Source: CBDDIP01 sp965229005 (GTDB lineage: Bacteria; Actinomycetota; Acidimicrobiia; Acidimicrobiales; Ilumatobacteraceae). From it: a stretch of 64,000 nucleotides of DNA. Location of the stretch: positions 1,612,001 through 1,676,000 of the forward strand of contig CBDDIP010000002.1 of the NCBI GenBank assembly GCA_965229005.1. The letters run 5' to 3'. A model generated the notes under the pieces. That model did not search any database, was not told the origin of the DNA, and worked only from the letters and a program-made list of their open reading frames with translations. This document shows positions 29,390-36,416 of this stretch, in pieces. Numbering within the stretch: the stretch's first letter is position 1; each line of letters starts with the position of its first letter. The translations under genes were made by a program, and so were the position numbers.

Positions 29390-31430
29390 CCTCTCGGTAC
29401 CCCCGGCGCCAGCCACTCGGCGAGGCGACGACGTCGACGACTACCACGGCGTCTCCGTAGCGGATCCGTACCGGTGGTTGGAGGACGGCGAGTCCTCCGA
29501 GGTGGCCGAATGGGTCGCCGAGCACAACCAACGAACCCGTCAGGCGCTCGATGCCCGGCCCTCGTGGCCACGCTGGCACGAGCGCCTTTCCGCGCTCACG
29601 GCGCTGCCGACCGTCCTCGGTGCGACGGTGCGCGCCGAGCATCTCTTCGTGATGGAGCGTCCAGCCGGCGCCGACCAGTTCGCGCTCGTGCTGCGCTCGG
29701 CCGTCGATCCCGACGTCGCTCCGCGCACGCTGATCGACCCGGCGACGATGGCCGCCGATGCCGCCGTCGCCATCGATTGGTTCAAGCCGTCGCCCGACGG
29801 CTCGCTCGTCGCCTACGGCCTCAGCGAGGGCGGCACCGAGAACAGCGTCCTGCACGTGCTGCGCACGGCCGACGGCACCGATCTCGCCGACGCGATCGCC
29901 GACACCCGCGCCGCCAGCATCGCCTGGCTGCCCGACGGCTCCGGGTTCTGGTACACCCGCTACCCGGCGGGCGATCAGTACCACCGCCACGTCCGCTTCC
30001 ACGCCTTGGGCGCGGATCCGGCTGACGATCCGGTCGTGTTCGACGACTTGCCGACGCCGCAGTCGTGGCCCGATGTGCAGGCCTCGCCCGACGGCAAGCA
30101 CGTGCTCGTCTCGATGCTCGTCGGCTGGGGCCGCATCGACGCTCACCTGCTGGAGGTCAGCACGGGGGAGTGGAAGCCGGTCGTCGCCGGCGTCGAGGCG
30201 CAGTCGAGCTTCCAGTTCCACGAAGGTGCGCTCGTCGGCGTGACGTCGCGCGACGCGCCGAACGGCCGTCTCGTTCGCGCCTCGCTCGACGAGCCCGACG
30301 TGTGGCACACGGTCATCGCCGAACGCGACGTGGTGCTCGGCAGCGTCGAGTCCTGCGGCGACGAGCTGCTCGTCGTGGCCAGCCGCGCGGCAGTCGACGT
30401 CATCGAGCGGTGGCGGCTCGATGGCTCCGGCGGAGCGACGATCGGTGACGAGCGCGGCGACCTCGGCGTCGTCGCCGTGCAGGGCCTGTCGGCCGACGAC
30501 GGCCGTGCGTTCATCACCCTTGCCTCGTTCGACTCGCCCGCCGCCGTGCACCGCTTCACCGCCGACGACGGGTTGCAGCGCTGGACGCCCCCTGCGCCGG
30601 ACGCAACGCTCGTGCCCGAGCTGACCGTCCGCCACCTCACCTATCCGTCGCTCGACGGCACCGAGATCGGCATCTTCGTCGCGCATCGCGCCGACGTCAG
30701 GCCATCGCCCGACTCGCCGCTGATCCTCACCGGCTACGGCGGCTTCGCCATCGCCGAGTCGCCGACCTGGATGCCCAACCTGGCTGCGTGGTGCGCAGCC
30801 GGTGGCGTGTTCGCCATCGCCGGCCTGCGCGGCGGCTACGAGCACGGCGAGGCGTGGCATCACGCCGGTCGCCGCGGCAACAAGCAGAACGTGTTCGACG
30901 ACTTCCACGCGGCCGCCGACTGGCTGGTTGCCGAAGGCTTCACGTCGCGGGACAAGCTGGCCGTCGTCGGCGGCAGCAACGGTGGCCTGCTGATGGGTGT
31001 GGCGCTGACGCAGCGTCCCGACATCGCTCGAGCCGTGTGGTGCGCGGTCCCACTCCTGGACATGGTTCGCTTCCCGCAGTTCCTCATCGCTCGCCTGTGG
31101 ACCGACGAGTACGGCGATCCCGACGTGCCCGACGAGTTCGCCTGGCTGCACGCCTACTCGCCGTATCACCGCGTCGAGCACGGTGGCTCGTACCCAGCCG
31201 TGCTGTTCACCACCGCGGAGGGCGATTCTCGCGTCGACCCGTTGCACGCCCGCAAGATGGCCGCGCTGCTGGCAGACGCAAGTGGCACGCAGGACGAGCG
31301 ACCCGTGTTCCTGCTGCAGGCCGACCGCGCCGGACACGGTGTCGGCAAGCCGGCCAGCATGCGGGTGAAGGAGGGTGCCGACGTGCTCACCTTCCTGTCG
31401 TGGCAGCTCGACGCCGAAGCGATGGCGTGA
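29382..31430 (+). CDS. Prolyl oligopeptidase family serine peptidase (S9A)
   Basis: A 682-residue S9A peptidase without signal peptide (cytosolic), cleaving short peptides after proline by family. DDYHGVSVADPYRWLED is the typical N-terminus, the seven-bladed propeller covers about 60-400, and the hydrolase domain follows: TGYGGFAIAESPTW, nucleophile GGSNGGLLMG near 530, acid GDSRVDPLHARKM near 615 and His RAGHGVGKP near 651. The start is GTG 29382, overlapping the bL37 stop. Standard length, intact triad. Confidence 0.93.
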   Translation: MADLSVPPAPATRRGDDVDDYHGVSVADPYRWLEDGESSEVAEWVAEHNQRTRQALDARPSWPRWHERLSALTALPTVLGATVRAEHLFVMERPAGADQFALVLRSAVDPDVAPRTLIDPATMAADAAVAIDWFKPSPDGSLVAYGLSEGGTENSVLHVLRTADGTDLADAIADTRAASIAWLPDGSGFWYTRYPAGDQYHRHVRFHALGADPADDPVVFDDLPTPQSWPDVQASPDGKHVLVSMLVGWGRIDAHLLEVSTGEWKPVVAGVEAQSSFQFHEGALVGVTSRDAPNGRLVRASLDEPDVWHTVIAERDVVLGSVESCGDELLVVASRAAVDVIERWRLDGSGGATIGDERGDLGVVAVQGLSADDGRAFITLASFDSPAAVHRFTADDGLQRWTPPAPDATLVPELTVRHLTYPSLDGTEIGIFVAHRADVRPSPDSPLILTGYGGFAIAESPTWMPNLAAWCAAGGVFAIAGLRGGYEHGEAWHHAGRRGNKQNVFDDFHAAADWLVAEGFTSRDKLAVVGGSNGGLLMGVALTQRPDIARAVWCAVPLLDMVRFPQFLIARLWTDEYGDPDVPDEFAWLHAYSPYHRVEHGGSYPAVLFTTAEGDSRVDPLHARKMAALLADASGTQDERPVFLLQADRAGHGVGKPASMRVKEGADVLTFLSWQLDAEAMA

Positions 31431-31440
31431 GCGTGCTGGC

Positions 31441-32061
31441 GTGACCGCAGTCGCCGAACTGCGCATCGCTGCCGACCCTTCTGCGTGGGCGAAGATCGGC
31501 GTGCCGAGCATCGACGGTACGGCCGTGGTCGGTGGCGTGCGGTTGCGCTTCCTCCAACCGCTTGACGGAGTCGAGGGCATCGTGGCCTGGGGGCTCGACG
31601 CGTTGCCGACCGATGACGCGCCGGGGGACATCGACGGCCTACCGACGTACGTTGCTGCCGCCCCCGAGGCCGACACGGCGAACACGCTCGGCGTGGTCTC
31701 CTTCGATCACGTCGTGGTGATGACGAGCTCGTTGGAACGCACGTGCGCCGCGATCGAGGCAGCGACTGGCGAGCTTTTGAAGCGCATCCGTGAAGCAGGC
31801 CCGGTGCGTCAGGGGTTCCACCGCCTCGGCCCGGTGATCGTCGAGGTCGTCGAGTCGGATCGGGTGACGGCCCCGACGTCGTCGTTCTGGGGTTTGGTGC
31901 TCAACGTCGCCGACATCCACGAGACGTGCGGCGCGCTCGGACCGGCCGTCGTCTCGCTGCCGAAGACCGCCGTACAACCCGGCCGCCTGATCGCCAGCTT
32001 CCGCCAGGACGTCGGGCTCGGGTTGCCGTTGGCGATCATGTCGCCACCACCAGGCAGATGA
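31441..32061 (+). CDS. VOC (glyoxalase/bleomycin-resistance)-like protein
   Basis: A 206-residue protein. Residues about 70-205 look like a vicinal-oxygen-chelate fold: LGVVSFDHVVVMTSSLERTCAAIEA (the usual L-DHVxxxxxDLxxxxxxxE opening) and VIVEVVESD, SFWGLVLNVADI with late Glu/Asp. The N-terminal 65 residues (IDGTAVVGGVRLRFL, GIVAWGLDAL) may be a divergent first module. No substrate can be given. GTG 31441 lies 10 bases after the oligopeptidase stop, so cotranscription is likely. Confidence 0.6.
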   Translation: MTAVAELRIAADPSAWAKIGVPSIDGTAVVGGVRLRFLQPLDGVEGIVAWGLDALPTDDAPGDIDGLPTYVAAAPEADTANTLGVVSFDHVVVMTSSLERTCAAIEAATGELLKRIREAGPVRQGFHRLGPVIVEVVESDRVTAPTSSFWGLVLNVADIHETCGALGPAVVSLPKTAVQPGRLIASFRQDVGLGLPLAIMSPPPGR

Positions 32062-32095
32062 CCTGACGGGGCGCCGCCGATAGGCTCGACACCTC

Positions 32096-32767
32096 ATGTC
32101 GGGCAGGTCGCGAGTGCTGGTGGGCGCCGTTGCGGTGGCGCTGGTTGGGGCCGGTGTTGCCGCGCTCGTCATCCGGCGAACCGATGACACGGCGGGCGGA
32201 TCGACGGCTGTGTCGTCGAGCACGATCGCCATCGTGGGCGCGCTGCCCGGGCCGATCGCGACGACGAGCACCGAGGTCTCGGACACCGACGCGCCGGCCA
32301 CCTCGACCACCATCTACGTGCCGCCGCCCACCGACCCGGCTCCGGTGTCGGCCAGCTGCCCTCCCACAGGTCACGCCGCGGTCGTCGACCGCGAGGCACA
32401 ACGTGCCTGGCTGTGCGACGGGGGCCTGCAGACGCAGGTGTTCCCGATCACGTCGGCGATCTCGATGCCCGACCCGGCGACCTACGAGGTCTACGCCAAG
32501 GACATGAACACCACGTCGACGTTCGGCGGGCACTTCAGCCGGATGACCCACTTCGTCGCGTTCACCCACGGCGAGCGCACGGGGGCGCGCATCGCGTTCC
32601 ACTCGGTGCCGACGCTGAACAGTGGCGAGTACGTGCAACCGCTCGACTCGGTCGGCGAGCTCGCCCGTCGTGGCGAGAGCAGCGGCTGCATCCGCGTGCT
32701 GCCCGACGACGCCGTCACGATCTGGGACTGGCTGTCCGTCGGCGACATGGTCGTCGTGGTCAGCTGA
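32096..32767 (+). CDS. L,D-transpeptidase (YkuD) family, membrane anchored
   Basis: A 223-residue exported protein: signal-anchor LVGAVAVALVGAGVAALVI (about 8-26), a Ser/Thr/Pro linker to about 80, then a YkuD catalytic domain. AAVVDREAQRAWLCDGG begins the fold, AFHSVPTLNSG provides the upstream His, and the catalytic Cys is in SSGCIRVLPDDA (near 197), matching SxGCxR. Such enzymes make 3-3 peptidoglycan cross-links or attach proteins to the wall. Start ATG 32096. It overlaps the convergent beta-lactamase-like gene by eight bases. Confidence 0.85.
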   Translation: MSGRSRVLVGAVAVALVGAGVAALVIRRTDDTAGGSTAVSSSTIAIVGALPGPIATTSTEVSDTDAPATSTTIYVPPPTDPAPVSASCPPTGHAAVVDREAQRAWLCDGGLQTQVFPITSAISMPDPATYEVYAKDMNTTSTFGGHFSRMTHFVAFTHGERTGARIAFHSVPTLNSGEYVQPLDSVGELARRGESSGCIRVLPDDAVTIWDWLSVGDMVVVVS

Positions 32768-34073
32768 TCGAGGCGTCGGCCACGGCCTGGTCGACGATCT
32801 CGAGCAGCTTGTCGGTGTTCGACGGGATGTCGCCGCTGATCAAGATCGACACGGTGAGGTTGTCGGGGCGGTGGACCACCAGGGTGTGCGCCTGCTCGAT
32901 GGTCCCGGTGTGCCCCCACTGGTCGCCCGCGTAGAGCAGCAGGCCCAGGCCGTAGTTGAACTTGTTCTTCGGGTCCATCACCGTCTGCGGCACCTGCATC
33001 GCCGACAGCGTCTCGGCGGTGAGCGGGTGCCAACCGTCGTCGAGATCGTCGGGATCGAGCACGTCGAGCAGCCGAGCGACGTCACGAGCCGTCCCCAGCC
33101 AGGCGCCGGCGGGGCCGAGGGTCTCCATGTAGTTGCGGCCCGGTGTGGACGCGTAGAGCGCTTCGCCGGTGCGCACGTCGAACGTGCCGGCCATGCGCAT
33201 GCCCGTGGCGCCGAGCGGATCGATGACGAGCCGGCGGATGGCATCCTCGAACGACTGGCCGGTGACGTGTTCGATCAGCAGCCCGAGCATGACGTAGTTG
33301 GTGTTGCTGTACTGAAACTCCGTTCCGGGCACGAACTGCAGGGGAGAGCGCAGCGACTGCTCGGCAGCTTGGTGCCAGTCGGTGGAGCCGCCGCTGAAGT
33401 AGCGCGAGAACGCCTTCGGGAAGCCGGAGGTGTGCGAGAGGAGCTGTCGCACGGTGACCGTCGCGGTGAGCGGATCCGTCGCGTCACCGTCGCGGTCGAG
33501 CTGGTGGAGGAACGGCTCGTCGAGCTCGATCGAGCCGTCTTGCACGAGCTGCAGCACCGCGTTGGCGGTCAGCAGCTTGGAGATGCTGGCCAAGCGGAAG
33601 CGGGTGTCGGGCGAGGCCTTCGTGTTGGTGAACGCGTTCTCCATGCCGAAGGCGAACGAGTGCAGCAGCACGCCGTCGCGCACGACGGCGATCGACACCG
33701 CGGCGTCACCCTTGTTCGTCGTCGCGTCGGCGATGATCTGGTCGAAGGTGATCCACTGACCCGGCGCGATCGAGGCCGTCGACGAGGTGGCCTCGGTCGT
33801 CGACGTCGTGCTCGTGCTCGTGCTCGTCGTGGTCGATGTCGTGCTCGTCGACGAACTGGGCGTGGTCGACGGGAGCGTGGAGCTGGTGGATGTCGTGTCC
33901 GGCGCGGCGATCGTCGTGGTGCCGTCCGCGGCAGCGCGCGACTTGGTCGTCTCGCCGCTCGTGCCGACCCAGATGCCAGCCGCTGCGAGACCGAGGCATG
34001 CAACGCCCGTTGCCCACCACCGTGCCCTCACGGCGCAGGAGTCTGTCAGCGATCGACCTCGATCGCCACGCAC
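32760..34073 (-). CDS. Serine beta-lactamase-family hydrolase (class C/D,D-peptidase-like), exported
   Basis: A 437-residue protein anchored by ATGVACLGLAAAGIWVG (about 21-37), then a very Ser/Thr-rich linker (about 50-103), then a beta-lactamase-fold domain. Catalytic motifs are SISK (near 163, SxxK), YSN (near 253) and HTG (near 386, in WGHTGTIEQ). This fits esterase, D-aminopeptidase or PBP4*-type hydrolases rather than a proven drug-resistance enzyme. GTG 34073 or GTG 34031 could be the start; both keep the anchor. It is convergent with the L,D-transpeptidase, suggesting a shared wall-remodelling setting. Confidence 0.85.
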   Translation of the reverse strand: MRGDRGRSLTDSCAVRARWWATGVACLGLAAAGIWVGTSGETTKSRAAADGTTTIAAPDTTSTSSTLPSTTPSSSTSTTSTTTSTSTSTTSTTEATSSTASIAPGQWITFDQIIADATTNKGDAAVSIAVVRDGVLLHSFAFGMENAFTNTKASPDTRFRLASISKLLTANAVLQLVQDGSIELDEPFLHQLDRDGDATDPLTATVTVRQLLSHTSGFPKAFSRYFSGGSTDWHQAAEQSLRSPLQFVPGTEFQYSNTNYVMLGLLIEHVTGQSFEDAIRRLVIDPLGATGMRMAGTFDVRTGEALYASTPGRNYMETLGPAGAWLGTARDVARLLDVLDPDDLDDGWHPLTAETLSAMQVPQTVMDPKNKFNYGLGLLLYAGDQWGHTGTIEQAHTLVVHRPDNLTVSILISGDIPSNTDKLLEIVDQAVADASIS

Positions 34074-34101
34074 CCGCGCGCGACGGCTCCGTCAGCGGCG
34101 A

Positions 34102-35034
34102 TCAGGGATCGACGTCTCGGTCGTCGCCCCGCAAGTGCGCCAGGCCCTCCGGGCACTCCGGTCGCACCGGGCACCAGTGGCACGACGGCCCGACCTTCTT
34201 GCGCGGTAGGTCCTGCTCGACCTCGATCTGGATGAGGCGGTGGATGCCGTCGAGCGTGCGGCGCAAGGCGGCGCGCAGCACCCCCTCGGTGACGTCTTCC
34301 ACCATCGGCTCGGCGGCGTCGAGGTAGAAGGTGGCCAGCTTGCGCGGCGGCACGTCGCGCACGAGCGTCTCGACGAGCGCATAGAAGCGCAGATCTTCGC
34401 GATGACGCGCCGACACCCGGCCGGTCTTCAGGTCGATGATCAACTTGCGGCTCTCGCGACCTTCGGGCCGGCCCATCACCAGATCGGTTCGGGCACGCAG
34501 GAGGATCGGCGCGTCGAGCGGCCACTGCGCAGCGGCTTCGGTCATCGGGTTGCTGCGCTTGTCGAGGGGTGGGAACGACTCGACGAACTTCGTCACCCGC
34601 TCCACCGCATGCCCGCGCAGCTCGGCCTCATCGCCCGGGGACAGGGCGGCGATCCAGCGGCCGAAGTCGCGCTCCTCGTCGCCGAGTCGGGCGAGCGCGT
34701 CGTCGACCAGGTCGCGCGGCGTCGGCTCGCCGCGCCAGTTGAGCAGCTGCTGGATGGCCTTGTGGGCCACCTGGCCCTTCGCTCGCGCCGGTGTCCACTC
34801 GAAGTCATCAGGGGCGAGGTGGTGGACCTCGCACTCGTGCACGCTGGAGAGCGTGTGCTTGGTGACGAACAAGGTGCGCCCGTCGAGCCGGTCGGTGAAG
34901 TGATCCATCGCCGCCATGGCCTCGGCGCGCAGCTCGGCCACCAGCTCAGCCGGGAACACCACCGGCTCCGCGGCGCGACGCAGAACGGTGAGCGTGCGTT
35001 CCTGCGCGGGAGAGAGCTGCACCGGGGTGTCCAC
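34102..35034 (-). CDS. Stand-alone PD-(D/E)XK nuclease with Cas4/AddB-like Cys cluster
   Basis: A 310-residue RecB-family nuclease. Motifs in order: Cys at HEC (near 68), GxxxH in KGQVAHKAI (near 87-91), metal Asp in RTDLVMG (near 185), DLKTG (near 200, D-x-K), then Tyr in DLRFYALV. C-terminal CHWCPVRPEC (near 282) with the early Cys gives the four-cysteine pattern that holds a 4Fe-4S cluster in AddB and Cas4. There is no helicase or cas gene beside it. Likely a DNA-repair exonuclease. Upstream of the beta-lactamase-like gene by 28 bases. Confidence 0.82.
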   Translation of the reverse strand: MDTPVQLSPAQERTLTVLRRAAEPVVFPAELVAELRAEAMAAMDHFTDRLDGRTLFVTKHTLSSVHECEVHHLAPDDFEWTPARAKGQVAHKAIQQLLNWRGEPTPRDLVDDALARLGDEERDFGRWIAALSPGDEAELRGHAVERVTKFVESFPPLDKRSNPMTEAAAQWPLDAPILLRARTDLVMGRPEGRESRKLIIDLKTGRVSARHREDLRFYALVETLVRDVPPRKLATFYLDAAEPMVEDVTEGVLRAALRRTLDGIHRLIQIEVEQDLPRKKVGPSCHWCPVRPECPEGLAHLRGDDRDVDP

Positions 35035-35058
35035 GCCCGGGGACGCTACTCAGCGGGT

Positions 35059-35517
35059 GTGACGGACCAAGATGTGCCGATGGACGCCGAGGCCAACAAG
35101 GCAGTCGTGCGACGGTTGTTCGACGAGGTCTGGAACGGCCGCCGCTACGAGGTGATCGACGAGCTGTACTCCCCGGACTACGTGGTCGATTACCGGCCGT
35201 ACTCGCCGTTGCGACACGGCCCAGCGGCGGTGCGCGAGATGGTGGAGCGGGCGTGGATCACCTTCCCCGACTACCGCGAGGAGATGCTGTCGTTGACGGC
35301 TGAAGGCGACCGGGTGGCCGTCCACCTGCGCGTCACCGGGACGCAGCTCGGCTCCTGGGGACCGCTGCCGCCCACGGGCAAGCGGCTCGAGTTCGAGGAG
35401 ATCATCCTCCTCACGTTCGACGACCAAGGCCGAGTGGTGCACCAACGCGGCGTCGTCGACAACCTCAACGCGCTGCGCCAAGCCGGCGTGATGCCAACGC
35501 CGCCGTCGCAGCGATGA
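35059..35517 (+). CDS. SnoaL-like ester cyclase/NTF2-fold protein
   Basis: A 152-residue NTF2-like protein. NKAVVRRLFDEVWNGRRYEVIDELYSPDYV is the typical opening of SnoaL/ester-cyclase proteins. HGPAAVREMVERAWITFPDYR, the variable pocket GTQLGSWGPLPPTGK and a C-terminal EIILLTFDDQGRVVHQRGVVD complete the fold. It may be a small-molecule isomerase/hydrolase or a binding protein. GTG 35059 or ATG 35080 could start it. Its stop overlaps the next ATG by four bases (ATGA). Confidence 0.75.
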   Translation: MTDQDVPMDAEANKAVVRRLFDEVWNGRRYEVIDELYSPDYVVDYRPYSPLRHGPAAVREMVERAWITFPDYREEMLSLTAEGDRVAVHLRVTGTQLGSWGPLPPTGKRLEFEEIILLTFDDQGRVVHQRGVVDNLNALRQAGVMPTPPSQR

Positions 35518-35945
35518 CCGAACCGTTGCTGCGACTGCTCGACCGGCCGGAGAACGCCACGCTCATCGGTTGGTTGCGGAGTCAGGCGGTCCTCGCCGAC
35601 GGTCGCAACTCGGAGTTCGATCTCGGCGCATACGAACTGCACACGCATCCCGATCTGGTCGACCGGCTGGTTCACCTCGGCCAGGGCAGCGAACGGGCGA
35701 TCACGCCACTGTTCGGTGTTCCGGTGCTGGTGCGCGGTGGCGACCGGCCGTTCGCCGTGGCGCTGGGGACGCGAACGCTGCTGCTTCGGTTGCCGGCGCA
35801 ACCCGCCGACGTGACGCGCCTCGACGTTCCGGCCGAGCTGTCGGTCGGCTGGGTGGCTGTGGACGCATGGCAGTCCGACCTCGCCAGTGGAGAGGGCTCG
35901 GTCCGTCTTCGAGCACACGTGCGAAGCGCCTTTGACGCGGCGTGA
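35514..35945 (+). CDS. Hypothetical protein coupled to the ester-cyclase gene
   Basis: An unrecognised 143-residue soluble protein, with no signal or membrane segment. Notable stretches are ENATLIGWLRSQAVLADG, PLFGVPVLVRGGDRPFAVALGTRTLLLRLP cut by charged loops, and ELSVGWVAVDAWQSDL near the end. The beta-rich middle suggests a small compact fold. The ATGA overlap with the SnoaL-like gene implies coupled translation. Codon use is like the neighbours. Confidence 0.65.
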   Translation: MTEPLLRLLDRPENATLIGWLRSQAVLADGRNSEFDLGAYELHTHPDLVDRLVHLGQGSERAITPLFGVPVLVRGGDRPFAVALGTRTLLLRLPAQPADVTRLDVPAELSVGWVAVDAWQSDLASGEGSVRLRAHVRSAFDAA

Positions 35946-35990
35946 GGGGTGCCCGGCTCCGGTGTCACACCCCGGCGCGACGATGGGTGC

Positions 35991-36311
35991 ATGTCCGTCA
36001 ACCAGTCCTCGATCCAGTTCGCCGAAGCCGCCCGCACGCTCGGGCACGCGGCGCGCTCGCGCGGGCTAATGGCGCCGAGCTTTCGCTGTCCGCCGCGGCT
36101 CAACGGCGTCGATCGCACCTTGCGTCGCCACCCGATGGGTGCGGTGGTGTCGGTGCGCCTGCGCGACCGGCCGTGGGCGGCGGTCGTCGGCGACATGATC
36201 GAGGGCATCGTCGTCGCCAACGGGTTGCACCCGCCGCAGTCCGATCGCCTTCGCACCGAGCTGTGGCAAGCCGCCGGCTTCGAGGGCCCGCTCCTGCGTC
36301 GGGTCGCCTGA
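35991..36311 (+). CDS. Hypothetical protein, 106 residues
   Basis: A small unrecognised protein starting MSVNQSSIQFAEAARTLG. It has a basic centre (APSFRCPPRLNGVDRTLRRH), then a hydrophobic beta-like stretch (GAVVSVRLRDRPWAAVVG) and a C-terminal helix (SDRLRTELWQAAGFEGPLL). It contains no signal peptide. ATG 35991 is taken; an in-frame GTG at 35949 would add 14 residues. It ends before a terminator palindrome and is convergent with the S33 lipoprotein. Confidence 0.6.
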   Translation: MSVNQSSIQFAEAARTLGHAARSRGLMAPSFRCPPRLNGVDRTLRRHPMGAVVSVRLRDRPWAAVVGDMIEGIVVANGLHPPQSDRLRTELWQAAGFEGPLLRRVA

Positions 36312-36348
36312 CCAGCAGCTTCCCGCACGCTCATCGAGCGGGGTCGGT

Positions 36349-36401
36349 GCGTTCTGGGTGCAGATCGTTACGGAACCCGCAACGATCTGCACCCAGAACG
36401 C
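36349..36401. terminator. 21-bp perfect palindrome between convergent genes
   Basis: Arms GCGTTCTGGGTGCAGATCGT plus T and the exact complement AACGATCTGCACCCAGAACG plus C enclose an 11-base loop (ACGGAACCCGC). It sits between the 106-residue protein and the S33 lipoprotein, both ending toward it. The rest of the 105-base gap shows nothing else. Confidence 0.85.
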
Positions 36402-36416
36402 CGCACGGGCAGACGG

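Noticed and set aside
29166..31685. An 839-codon open frame antisense to the prolyl oligopeptidase gene
   Set aside because: It is Arg/His/Gly-rich with no family motif and lies opposite a gene with an intact S9A triad; long antisense frames are expected at this GC content.
33780..33920. Tandem repeat suspected in the Ser/Thr linker of the beta-lactamase-like gene
   Set aside because: Low-complexity codons for Ser/Thr with no fixed unit; an ordinary exported-protein linker.
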